Positions 1-5,878 of a DNA stretch of 6,379 bases are shown one piece after another. A program made the position numbers and the translations under genes. This DNA comes from Rubrivivax sp. Lineage in GTDB: Bacteria; Pseudomonadota; Gammaproteobacteria; Burkholderiales; Burkholderiaceae. Positions within the stretch are counted from its first letter, which is position 1; the number at the start of each line of letters is the position of its first letter. Location: positions 1 through 6,379 of the forward strand of contig SEEY01000236.1 in the NCBI GenBank assembly GCA_004211235.1, written 5' to 3'. The notes below the pieces were generated by a model, which did not search any database, was not told the origin of the DNA, and worked only from the letters and a program-made list of their open reading frames with translations.

Positions 1-209
1 AGTTCCGGCCAGCTGCGCTCCCAGACGTCGATGGAGCGCTGCAGCTCGACGACCAGCGCCGAGCAGGCCGAGACGGCGGCGGCTGAACTGCCGCTGGGCT
101 TCGAGTACCAGCCCGGCGGCCACTTCGACGGCGGCGATGCGCAGGAGTCGCCGCTGGTCGTCGAGCTGCAGCGCTCCATCGACGTCTGGGAGCGCAGCTG
201 GCCGGAACT
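1..209. repeat. 58-bp perfect inverted repeat (fold-back), arms 1-58 and 152-209
   Basis: Base-by-base comparison shows that 1-58 equals the reverse complement of 152-209 without a mismatch. Matching breaks down at 59/151, although 60-62 match 148-150. The left arm runs into the window edge, so the repeat may be longer. The 93 bases between the arms (59-151) read as normal mshI coding sequence. The right arm encodes the conserved LQRSIDVWERSWPEL segment, so it is the original copy and the left arm is the inverted duplicate. The most likely explanation is a fold-back chimera at a contig end. A real inversion-duplication that disrupts mshI is possible but less likely. Confidence 0.95.
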
Positions 210-423
210 GCCGCTGGCGCGCCTGTATGTCGTCACGGCGCGGCACGCCGCCGACATCGCGGCGCTGATCCAGCGCGAACTTGGCCAGCGCACCGTGGCG
301 CTGGACCCGCTCGCTGCCTTCGCGCCCGGCGCCCCGGCCCCCGAAGGCGACGCCGCCAGCGCGCTGGCCGCCTGCATCCCGCTGCTCGGCGCCGCGCTGC
401 GCAACGACACACGCGAGCTCTGA
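1..423 (+). CDS. mshI: MSHA biogenesis protein MshI, C-terminal fragment (5' end missing and corrupted)
   Basis: The reading frame is open from the window edge to a TGA at 421-423, so only the C-terminal part is present. The recognisable piece is LVVELQRSIDVWERSWPELP (codons from about 154), followed by LARLYVV. This resembles the MshI/PilM-like ATPase-fold region in which a conserved 'LQRS-D-WER' helix precedes a hydrophobic strand. MshI is thought to be a cytoplasmic PilM/GspL-like partner of the inner-membrane PilN-like protein encoded next. Bases 1-58 are the exact reverse complement of 152-209, so the residues they encode, including an apparent Met at 31, are antisense of the gene's own conserved segment and not true protein sequence. 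Trustworthy coding sequence starts at about 59-62. Family assignment rests on the C-terminal motif and on the following pilN-like-mshJ-mshK-mshL order. Confidence is good for the family and low for the first 20 codons. Confidence 0.8.
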   Translation, partial: SSGQLRSQTSMERCSSTTSAEQAETAAAELPLGFEYQPGGHFDGGDAQESPLVVELQRSIDVWERSWPELPLARLYVVTARHAADIAALIQRELGQRTVALDPLAAFAPGAPAPEGDAASALAACIPLLGAALRNDTREL

Positions 424-467
424 GGCATGCTGCACCTTTCACGCTCAACCCGGGACGCACACCACTG

Positions 468-1166
468 ATGGCCCAGCAAATCAACCTGCTCGCGCCCATC
501 CTGCTGGCACCCAGGCGATACCTGTCGGCGCTGACGCTGCTGCAGGCCTCCGGGCTGTTGCTGCTCGCCAGCCTCGGCGCGGCGCTGTGGATCCTGCACC
601 GCGACCATCAGGCCGAAGCCGCCCACCAGGCAACGCTCGCCCGCTTCAACACCGAGCGCCAGGCGCTGCAGGTCGCCCGCGCCAACCTGCCCGCGCCGCA
701 GGACGCACTCACGCTTCAGCAGCAGCTGCAACCCCTGGAGACAGGCAACGCCGAACGCCGCGCGCTGCTGCAGACCCTTGGCGGCAGCAACAACGCCAGC
801 CGCGAGGGGCAGCACCACTCCGACCTGCTGGCGCTGCTGGCACGCAGCCTGCCCGAATCGGCGTGGATCACCGAGCTGCGCCACTCGCCCGGCCGAGTCG
901 AGCTGATCGGCGGCACGCTCGACACGGCGGTCCTGCGCCCATGGCTCGCGCGGCTGTCCATGCACCCGATGCTCGCCGGCCAGGAGCTGTCGGCGCTGCG
1001 CGTCGAGCGGCTCGGCGCAGCAGGTGCGGAGGCCGCCGGCCCGGCACTGCTGGAGCGCAACGGCCCGTTGGCGCAGTCCAGCCTGCCGGTCTGGGCCTTC
1101 CGCGTTGTCAGCGCGCCGGCCACGCCCGCCGCCGCCGGCAGCGGCACTCCCGGAGCCGCGCGATGA
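468..1166 (+). CDS. PilN-like MSHA pilus inner-membrane protein
   Basis: This 232-residue protein starts MAQQINLLAPILLAPRRYLS, the typical opening of MSHA-locus PilN-domain proteins: a short cytoplasmic N-terminus ending in Q-I-N-L, a MshI/PilM-docking motif. One transmembrane helix lies at about residues 22-43. It is followed by a Gln/Glu/Ala-rich stretch (about 44-110) likely to form a coiled coil in the periplasm. Residues about 129-180 (starting PESAWITELRH) look like the ferredoxin-like fold of PilN/GspL C-terminal domains. The tail (about 185-232) is Ala/Gly/Pro-rich. By family it would form the inner-membrane alignment complex with MshI and MshJ. The gene lies 44 bases after mshI and its stop overlaps the mshJ start (ATGA at 1163-1166). 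The start at 468 has only a weak upstream GGGA (452-455) but is fixed by the conserved N-terminus. Such genes are sometimes called mshI2 or pilN, so no symbol is given. Confidence 0.88.
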   Translation: MAQQINLLAPILLAPRRYLSALTLLQASGLLLLASLGAALWILHRDHQAEAAHQATLARFNTERQALQVARANLPAPQDALTLQQQLQPLETGNAERRALLQTLGGSNNASREGQHHSDLLALLARSLPESAWITELRHSPGRVELIGGTLDTAVLRPWLARLSMHPMLAGQELSALRVERLGAAGAEAAGPALLERNGPLAQSSLPVWAFRVVSAPATPAAAGSGTPGAAR

Positions 1167-1867
1167 AGGCGCAGACGCAGATCGACCGCGACTGGCTGCG
1201 CCGCCAGCTCGCCCCGGTCACCTCGGCCTGGGACCGCCAGGCGCGCCGCATCGACGCGCTCAGCCTGCGCGAGCGCGCCATCCTCTTTCTCTGCGTGGTC
1301 GCCGTCGCCGCTGCACTGTTCGACACGCTGGTGCTGGCGCCGCTGGCCAGCCGCGCCCGGCAGCGCAGCGAACAACAGGCCCTGCAGGCCACGGAGCTGG
1401 CCCAGCTGCGCGAGCAGTTCGTGGCCGCCAGCCGCAATGCCGGTGATCCTGACACCGCCCTGCGCAGCCAGCTCGACACGGCGCTGGGCGAGCGCGCCCG
1501 GCTCGACGCCGCGCTGCGGGACGCCGCCTCGGTCAGCAGCGGCGAGGGGCTGTCCGTCGTGCTGCAGCGGCTGCTCGCACGGCAGCCCGGCCTGGCGCTC
1601 GAATCGCTCGTCCTGCTCGACGACGCGCCGGTCAGCCTGCCCGCCCCGGCGTCAGTCGCGCCCGCCGCCCCGGTGCTGGCGGGCCTGAGCTGGCAGGGCG
1701 TGGACCTGCGCGTGGCCGGCAGCTACCAGAACATCCAGCGCTATCTGCAGGCCCTCGAGCGCGACCTGCCCGGCCTGCGCTGGGGCGACATGCAGCTCAA
1801 GGCCGGCGCCGGCAGCGATGCGTCGCGACTGCAGGCGCGGCTTTTTCTGTTGAAGGTGCAGCCATGA
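1163..1867 (+). CDS. mshJ: MSHA biogenesis protein MshJ (PilO/GspM-like)
   Basis: The gene encodes 234 residues, starting at the ATG inside the ATGA overlap with the previous gene; GGAG at 1152-1155 sits 7 bases upstream. The same frame is open much further upstream (to 281), but that part is a shadow of mshI and the pilN-like gene. The amphipathic N-terminus carries 'ALSLRER', typical of MshJ and GspM proteins just before the membrane. One transmembrane helix spans about 39-61. A charged heptad-like region (about 62-135) predicts a periplasmic coiled coil. A C-terminal ferredoxin-like domain starts near residue 174 (GLSWQGVDLRV, then SYQNIQRYLQALE). By family it pairs with the PilN-like protein and links the cytoplasmic platform to MshK and MshL. 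Its stop overlaps the mshK start (ATGA 1864-1867). The assignment is from context and architecture; the primary sequence of this family is weakly conserved. Confidence 0.87.
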   Translation: MKAQTQIDRDWLRRQLAPVTSAWDRQARRIDALSLRERAILFLCVVAVAAALFDTLVLAPLASRARQRSEQQALQATELAQLREQFVAASRNAGDPDTALRSQLDTALGERARLDAALRDAASVSSGEGLSVVLQRLLARQPGLALESLVLLDDAPVSLPAPASVAPAAPVLAGLSWQGVDLRVAGSYQNIQRYLQALERDLPGLRWGDMQLKAGAGSDASRLQARLFLLKVQP

Positions 1868-2274
1868 GAGCGCTGGTTCCGGTCCTCCTTTTCGCGCTGC
1901 TGCCCGCAGCGCTGCAGGTTTGCGCGCAGGATGCGGCGCGAGACCCCACGGCCCTGCCCGGCGCGCTGCGCAGCGCCATCGCGGCCTCGGCGGCGGCCTC
2001 GGGCGCGACCGGTGTCGAGCCGAGGGACAACGCGATCCGCCAGGTCGTCTTCGCTGCCGGCCGCGGCTATGTCGTGCAGCGCGGCCGGCGCTATGGCGTC
2101 GGCGAGCAGATCGACGGCGCCCGCATCGAGCGCATCACCGAACAAGCCGTCTGGCTGCGCGAGGCCGGTCAGGTCCGGCGCGAGCCGCTGTATGGCGGCG
2201 TCGAGAAGCGTGTGGCGGCTCCCGCCGCTGCCGCTTCCAGCGCCCGCAAGAAGTCCAAGGAGAAGCAGCCATGA
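1864..2274 (+). CDS. mshK: MSHA biogenesis protein MshK (small periplasmic PilP/GspC-like)
   Basis: This 136-residue protein has an N-terminal export signal (hydrophobic residues 4-19, probable cleavage after VCA at 21). Cys20 is not in a canonical lipobox, so a lipoprotein is unlikely. The core, residues about 56-118, contains IRQVVFAAGRGYVV, then 'GEQIDGARIERI' and 'AVWLREAGQVRREPLY', ending GVEKR. This is the 'value, definition, effect' beta pattern of MshK and of PilP/GspC homology regions, which touch the secretin N-terminal domains. The C-terminus is Ala/Ser-rich and then strongly basic (RKKSKEKQ). AAGGTG at 1853-1858 lies 5 bases before the start inside the end of mshJ. The stop overlaps the mshL start (ATGA 2271-2274). 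It probably couples the inner-membrane MshJ/PilN-like proteins to MshL. Confidence 0.85.
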   Translation: MRALVPVLLFALLPAALQVCAQDAARDPTALPGALRSAIAASAAASGATGVEPRDNAIRQVVFAAGRGYVVQRGRRYGVGEQIDGARIERITEQAVWLREAGQVRREPLYGGVEKRVAAPAAAASSARKKSKEKQP

Positions 2275-4073
2275 AGGCTCCGGTCCCACGTCGTCCCCCT
2301 CTCCGGTTGTTGAGCAGCGCCGTCGCGCTGATCGTCGTCGGGCTCTCAGGCTGTGCCGACAAGCCGCTGACCATCGCCCAGCCCAGCCAGGCCCTGCGCG
2401 AGGAGCTGCAGGCGCAACGCGCGCAGCCTGCGGTGCCGGCGGCGTCCGCGTCCGCGCCGGTGGCCCAGGCCATCCCGGTACCGGCACCGGCCCCGGTGCT
2501 GCCGCCCGAGCCGCGCTTCGACCTCATCGTCAACGGCGCGCAGGCGCGCGATGTGTTCCTGTCCCTGGTCAGCGACACGCGCTACAGCATGATCGTGCAC
2601 CCGGCCGTCGCGGGCACGCTGTCGGTCACGCTCAAGGGCGTCACGCTGCGCGAGTCGCTCGACGCCATCCGCGACGTCTACGGCTTCGACTACGCCATCG
2701 ACGGCCGCCGCATCACCGTCTTCCCGCCCACGCTGCAGACGCGCGTGTTCACCATCAACGCGCTGGCCCTGCAACGCAGCGGCCGCAGCGAGGTGCGCGT
2801 CAGCTCCGGCGCCGCGCCGGCCAGCAGCCAGGGCAACGCCGCGGGCAACTCGGGCAACGCGGCCACGCCGGGCAGTGCGGGCACCGTGCAGCAGCAGGAA
2901 AGCAGCCAGCTCAGCACCCGTGTCGCGAACGACTTCTGGGGTGAGACGACCGCCGCGCTGCGCGCGCTGCTGGGCAGCGGCGAGGGCCGCGCCGTCATCG
3001 TCAGCCCGCAGACCGGTACAGTCGCCGTACGCGCCATGCCGGAAGAGCTGCGCCACGTCGAGGCCTGGCTGAAGGCCACGCGCATTGCCGTCGAGCGCCA
3101 GGTCATGCTGGAGGCCAAGATCGTCGAGGTCGAGCTGCGCGAGGGCTACCAGAGCGGCATCGACTGGTCGCGCATCGGTGACCGCGGCGCCATCGGCCAG
3201 ACCAGCGTCAACCCGTCGATCCCGAGCGGCGTGAACGGCATCGTCAACCCGCTCGTGAGCAACCAGCGCGGCCTGCCGACGCTGTCCAGCGGCACGCAGC
3301 AGCCCGCCTGGCCGGACCTGATCCCCCTGCCTTCTTCAGGCGGCGGCACCTTCGGCCTGGCGCTGGCGCGTGGCGGCTTCCAGGCGCTGCTGAGCTTCAT
3401 CGAGACCCACGGCGACACGCAGATCCTGTCGAGCCCGCGCATCGCGACGCTGAACAACCAGAAGGCCGTGCTGAAGGTCGGCACCGACGACTACTTCATC
3501 ACCGGCATCAGCGGCAGCAACAGCGGCACGAACAACGGCAACACCGGCAACAACGGCACGACCAACCAGATCCCGACGCTGACGCTGACCCCCTTCTTCA
3601 GCGGCATCGCGCTCGACGTGACGCCGCAGATCGACGCGGCCGACATGATCACGCTGCACATCCACCCCTCGGTGTCCAACGTCACCGAGAAGGTCAAGCA
3701 GGTGGATCTCGGCGAGGTGGGCAACTTCCGCCTGCCGCTGGCCAGCGCGAGCGTCAATGAGACCGACACGGTGGTGCGCATCCCCGATGGCCACATCGTC
3801 GCCATCGGCGGCCTGATGCAGATGGAAGCCTCGCGCCGCGGGTCCGGCCTGCCAGGGGCGGACAGCAACCCGCTGACGTCCATGCTGTTCGGCAACCGCG
3901 CCAACACCGGCCGCAAGCGCGAGCTGGTGGTGCTCATCAAGCCCAGCATCATCCGCAGCGCGGAGGATTGGGAGCAGCACAACCGGCTCATCAGCGAGTC
4001 GCTGGACGATACGGAGAGCCGGTCGCGGCGAGTGATCCGCCTGGACGGCACTGCGGAATCACGGCCGAAGTAG
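2271..4073 (+). CDS. mshL: MSHA pilus outer-membrane lipoprotein secretin MshL
   Basis: This 600-residue secretin is the outer-membrane pore through which the pilus would leave the cell. AAGGAG at 2257-2262 lies 8 bases before the ATG, and an upstream open frame reaching back to 1920 is a shadow of mshK. The lipoprotein signal ends LSGC with Cys28 as the lipidated residue. A Pro/Ala-rich stretch follows (about 48-80). An STN-type domain covers about 83-163 (VSDTRYSMIVHPAVAG, VTLKGVTLRESLDAIRDVYG). A Ser/Gly/Asn/Gln-rich linker (about 170-217) precedes an N-domain starting VANDFWGETTAAL. The core begins near 276 (RQVMLEAKIVEVEL). The secretin domain runs about 361-563, with THGDTQILSSPRIATLNNQK, 'VGTDDYFIT' (the MshL version of the gate region), PQIDAADMITLHIHPSVS and RELVVLIKPSIIR. 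An Asn/Gly/Thr/Ser insert lies at 414-433. It is the last MSHA gene in the window. Confidence 0.95.
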   Translation: MKAPVPRRPPLRLLSSAVALIVVGLSGCADKPLTIAQPSQALREELQAQRAQPAVPAASASAPVAQAIPVPAPAPVLPPEPRFDLIVNGAQARDVFLSLVSDTRYSMIVHPAVAGTLSVTLKGVTLRESLDAIRDVYGFDYAIDGRRITVFPPTLQTRVFTINALALQRSGRSEVRVSSGAAPASSQGNAAGNSGNAATPGSAGTVQQQESSQLSTRVANDFWGETTAALRALLGSGEGRAVIVSPQTGTVAVRAMPEELRHVEAWLKATRIAVERQVMLEAKIVEVELREGYQSGIDWSRIGDRGAIGQTSVNPSIPSGVNGIVNPLVSNQRGLPTLSSGTQQPAWPDLIPLPSSGGGTFGLALARGGFQALLSFIETHGDTQILSSPRIATLNNQKAVLKVGTDDYFITGISGSNSGTNNGNTGNNGTTNQIPTLTLTPFFSGIALDVTPQIDAADMITLHIHPSVSNVTEKVKQVDLGEVGNFRLPLASASVNETDTVVRIPDGHIVAIGGLMQMEASRRGSGLPGADSNPLTSMLFGNRANTGRKRELVVLIKPSIIRSAEDWEQHNRLISESLDDTESRSRRVIRLDGTAESRPK

Positions 4074-4086
4074 CGCTTGGTTCCGC

Positions 4087-4110
4087 GTGGGCGGAAGCCG
4101 GGTCGCCCGC
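4087..4110 (+). terminator. possible weak terminator hairpin after mshL
   Basis: GTGGGCG (4087-4093) can pair with CGCCCGC (4104-4110), giving a 7-bp stem with one G-U pair and a 10-base loop, 13 bases after the mshL stop. No T-run follows directly; the next T-rich pyrimidine stretch is at 4130-4140. A second hairpin follows at 4149-4168. It may end the msh transcript or protect its 3' end, but it is not a textbook intrinsic terminator. Confidence 0.3.
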
Positions 4111-4139
4111 CTCCTTGAGCCCCACGGCCGTCGTTCTTC

Positions 4140-4190
4140 TCGTCGTTTGGCTCGCCGTTTGTCGAGCCGTTATCGCCGTTGGTCTCGCCG
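4140..4190. repeat. short degenerate TCGCCGTT direct repeats
   Basis: TCGTCGTT occurs at 4140-4147, TCGCCGTT at 4152-4159 and 4173-4180, and TCGCCG at 4185-4190, all in the same orientation with spacings of 12, 21 and 12 bases between starts. This could be a low-complexity slippage product or a protein-binding array. No family of such repeats is recognised. Confidence 0.35.
4149..4168 (+). terminator. second small hairpin after mshL
   Basis: GGCTCG (4149-4154) and CGAGCC (4163-4168) are a perfect 6-bp inverted repeat around the loop CCGTTTGT. There is no T-tract downstream. It lies inside the TCGCCGTT repeat run. Its role as a terminator is only a possibility from position. Confidence 0.25.
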
Positions 4191-4382
4191 AGTGAAGCGC
4201 TGATTCGTGACGTCCTGCCTTGACTTCGGCCCCGACGGCGAAACCACGTCTGGCGGCGTTAGCAGGCAGCCACAGGATTAGGTGATTACCAGCAGAAGCG
4301 TGACGCAATCGTCTTGCGGTGATGGCCGCTGCAATCGATCATTCCCTCACTTCTACGGCGGGCGAATCCCCGCAATCTGCCA

Positions 4383-4396
4383 GTCGCAAATGCGAC
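4383..4396. repeat. short inverted repeat GTCGCA-AA-TGCGAC
   Basis: Two perfect 6-base arms flank AA. It sits about 80 bases upstream of the predicted promoter, so it could be a regulator site, but a 6-bp dyad also occurs easily by chance in this length of GC-rich DNA. Confidence 0.3.
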
Positions 4397-4474
4397 GCAC
4401 AAGGCACTCGGGTCGTCACAACGTCCCGGCTTCCATCCCTGCGCATTTGTCCTCGATTCGCCACGCCAACCTGC

Positions 4475-4501
4475 TCAAGCCCCATTGAAATCGGCCGATT
4501 T
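4475..4501 (+). promoter_or_regulatory. candidate sigma-28 (FliA) promoter for the porin-PBP-chemoreceptor operon
   Basis: TCAAGCCC (4475-4482), an 11-base spacer, and GCCGATTT (4494-4501) match the enterobacterial FliA consensus TAAAGTTT-N11-GCCGATAA in spacing, in four of the first five -35 positions, and in the whole GCCGAT core of the -10. It is on the coding strand of the downstream genes and would give a leader of roughly 85 bases before the ATG at 4594. The operon ends in an apparent chemoreceptor gene, and such genes are commonly FliA-driven. The last two -10 bases (TT rather than AA) are non-consensus, and the -10 overlaps a palindrome whose symmetry could create the match by itself. 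Confidence 0.5.
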
Positions 4502-4504
4502 CAA
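4485..4504. promoter_or_regulatory. 20-bp perfect palindrome, possible operator or hairpin
   Basis: TTGAAATCGG joined to CCGATTTCAA is exactly self-complementary. After two mismatches the dyad resumes outward (CAAGCCC at 4476-4482 against GGGTTTG at 4507-4513, one G-T), giving a 38-base imperfect dyad. As RNA the strands could form a long stem, but no T-run follows on either strand, which argues against a plain terminator. It covers the predicted -10 element, where a dimeric regulator could block transcription. Confidence 0.6.
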
Positions 4505-4583
4505 GAGGGTTTGCGAATCGCTTGGGTGGTGAGTCAGGACGCCTGTCGTGGCCGGACCTTGGGACTTGTGCAACTAACTCCGC

Positions 4584-4588
4584 AAGGA
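4584..4588 (+). promoter_or_regulatory. ribosome binding site that fixes the porin start
   Basis: AAGGA lies 5 bases before the ATG at 4594. The frame is open from a TTG at 4522, but only the ATG is followed directly by a clean signal peptide, so the internal ATG is the start. Confidence 0.75.
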
Positions 4589-4593
4589 AACTC

Positions 4594-5865
4594 ATGACTT
4601 TGAAACTCAACACCGTCGCGTTTGCCGTTCTCGCGGCCTTCGCCGCCGCCAGCCATGCCGAGGGCATCGACCTCAAGTTCAGCGGCTTCGGCACGCTGGC
4701 CGCCGTGCATTCCAGCGAGCGCGGCGCCGACTATGTCGCCACCCGCTTCCAGCCCAACGGCGCGGGCCACACGCGCAGCACCGACTTCGGTACCGAAACC
4801 AAGCTCGGCGGTCAGGTCGCTGCCAAGTTCGGCGACAAGGTCTCCGGCGTCGTGCAGGTGATCTCCCAGCACCAGGCCGACAACACCTACAAGCCGATGC
4901 TGGAATGGGCCAACGTCAAGGTCCAGTTCAACGATGCGCTGAGCTTCCGTGCCGGCCGCATCGCGCTGCCGTCCTACCTGCTGTCCGAGTCCCGCTTCGT
5001 CGGCTACGCCAGCCCCTGGGCGCACGCCCCGAGCGAGGTCTACAGTGTGCTGGCCGTGACCAGCAATGACGGTGTCGACATGACCTGGCGCAGCGGCTTC
5101 GGCGATGCCAACAACACGCTGCAGGTCTTCTACGGCCAGGGCTCCAGCAAGCTGCCCAGCGGCAAGGCCAAGTCCAAGCCGACCTGGGGTTTCAACGACT
5201 CCGTCGAGATCGGGTCGCTGCTGGTTCGCGGGGGCTACACGAACGTGAGCCTCGACCTGCAGGTGGGCAGCCTGGACCCGCTGTTCGCGGGCATCAAGCA
5301 GTTCGCCGCCGGTGCCGCCGCGGTGCCGGTCCCGGCCTTCCAGACATCGGCCGCGCAGGCGACCGACCTGCTTGAAAAATATCGCCTGGACAGCATGAAG
5401 CTGTCGGCCATCGTGCTGGGCATGAACTACGACCCGGGTGCGTGGTTCGTCATGAGCGAGCTGGTCGCCTTCAAGGGCGACGGCTTCCTCACGAACAGCA
5501 CCTCCTGGTATGTGACCGGCGGCTACCGCATCGGCAGCTGGACGCCCTACGCGACCTACTCCAGCACCAAGGCGCACATCGACGCCGAAGCCGGCATCAC
5601 CGCAGCGGGCGGCACGCCGCTGGCGACGGGCGCCGCGGGCATCAACGCCGGCATCAATGCCACCCTGACCCAGTTCAACGGCTCGCAGGATTCCCTGTCT
5701 GCCGGCGTGCGCTGGGATGCGGTGCGCAACGTGGCGCTGAAGCTGCAGGTGGAGCGCGTCAGCGTCAAGAACGGCTCCAACGGCCGCTTCGCCAATGTGC
5801 AGCCGACGTTCCCGATGAACGCCAAGGTCAATCTCGTGACCATGGCCGCTGACTTCGTCTTCTGA
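4594..5865 (+). CDS. outer-membrane porin-like beta-barrel protein
   Basis: The 423-residue product has a Sec signal peptide (LNTVAFAVLAAFAAASHA, cleavage after residue 22) and then begins IDLKFSGFGTLAAVHS, a first barrel strand. The body is rich in alternating polar/aromatic segments and Gly-Tyr turns, for example GGYRIGSWTPYATYSS near 309-324. It has no cysteine and ends with the strand VNLVTMAADFVF and a terminal Phe, the classical signal for barrel assembly. The length fits a 16-strand-type porin. It does not have the usual 'SSVTLYG' opening of common burkholderial general porins, so it may be a more specialised channel; the substrate cannot be read from sequence. It is the first gene of an operon with a PBP-like protein 13 bases downstream and a chemoreceptor after that, which suggests it lets the sensed or bound solute into the periplasm. 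A sigma-28-like promoter lies about 90 bases upstream. Confidence 0.8.
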   Translation: MTLKLNTVAFAVLAAFAAASHAEGIDLKFSGFGTLAAVHSSERGADYVATRFQPNGAGHTRSTDFGTETKLGGQVAAKFGDKVSGVVQVISQHQADNTYKPMLEWANVKVQFNDALSFRAGRIALPSYLLSESRFVGYASPWAHAPSEVYSVLAVTSNDGVDMTWRSGFGDANNTLQVFYGQGSSKLPSGKAKSKPTWGFNDSVEIGSLLVRGGYTNVSLDLQVGSLDPLFAGIKQFAAGAAAVPVPAFQTSAAQATDLLEKYRLDSMKLSAIVLGMNYDPGAWFVMSELVAFKGDGFLTNSTSWYVTGGYRIGSWTPYATYSSTKAHIDAEAGITAAGGTPLATGAAGINAGINATLTQFNGSQDSLSAGVRWDAVRNVALKLQVERVSVKNGSNGRFANVQPTFPMNAKVNLVTMAADFVF

Positions 5866-5878
5866 CCCGGAACCCGCC

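Larger units (their letters stand above)
4074..4593. other. 520-base region without a convincing gene
   Basis: Short open frames here (for example 4282-4488 and 4319-4597 on the + strand, 3991-4308 and 4416-4694 on the - strand) have no recognisable motif, no plausible ribosome site and overlap one another, so none is called. The region contains two small hairpins soon after mshL, a run of TCGCCGTT-like repeats (4140-4190), several 5-6 bp inverted repeats (4304-4318, 4358-4373, 4383-4396), and a sigma-28-like promoter with a palindrome near 4475-4513. Its base composition is visibly less GC-biased than the genes on either side. No tRNA or known riboswitch was recognised by eye. Confidence 0.7.

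Noticed and set aside
31..60. Apparent ATG start at 31 (MERCSSTTSA) for the first gene
   Set aside because: The codon lies in the inverted arm 1-58, which is an antisense copy of 152-209, so it is not a real start. The true gene begins before the window.
281..1162. Long upstream extension of the mshJ frame
   Set aside because: It overlaps mshI and the PilN-like gene in another frame, is Arg/Pro/Ala-rich shadow sequence, and the natural start is the ATGA overlap at 1163.
1920..2270. Long upstream extension of the mshL frame
   Set aside because: It overlaps mshK. The lipoprotein signal and a strong AAGGAG place the start at 2271.
4251..4264. Possible sigma-54 promoter (TGGCGGCG-TTAGC)
   Set aside because: The GG to GC distance is 10 bases and not the required 12.
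4541..4560. Possible Pho box near CTGTCGT, suggested by the PstS-like gene
   Set aside because: Only one half-site resembles CTGTCAT; the second repeat at the required distance does not match.
4522..4593. TTG start that would lengthen the porin by 24 residues
   Set aside because: It would bury the signal peptide behind a polar segment; AAGGA and the ATG at 4594 are better.
4319..4597. Small + strand frame of 92 codons in the intergenic region
   Set aside because: No ribosome site, no motif, and random-looking composition. It crosses the predicted promoter and ends inside the porin start.
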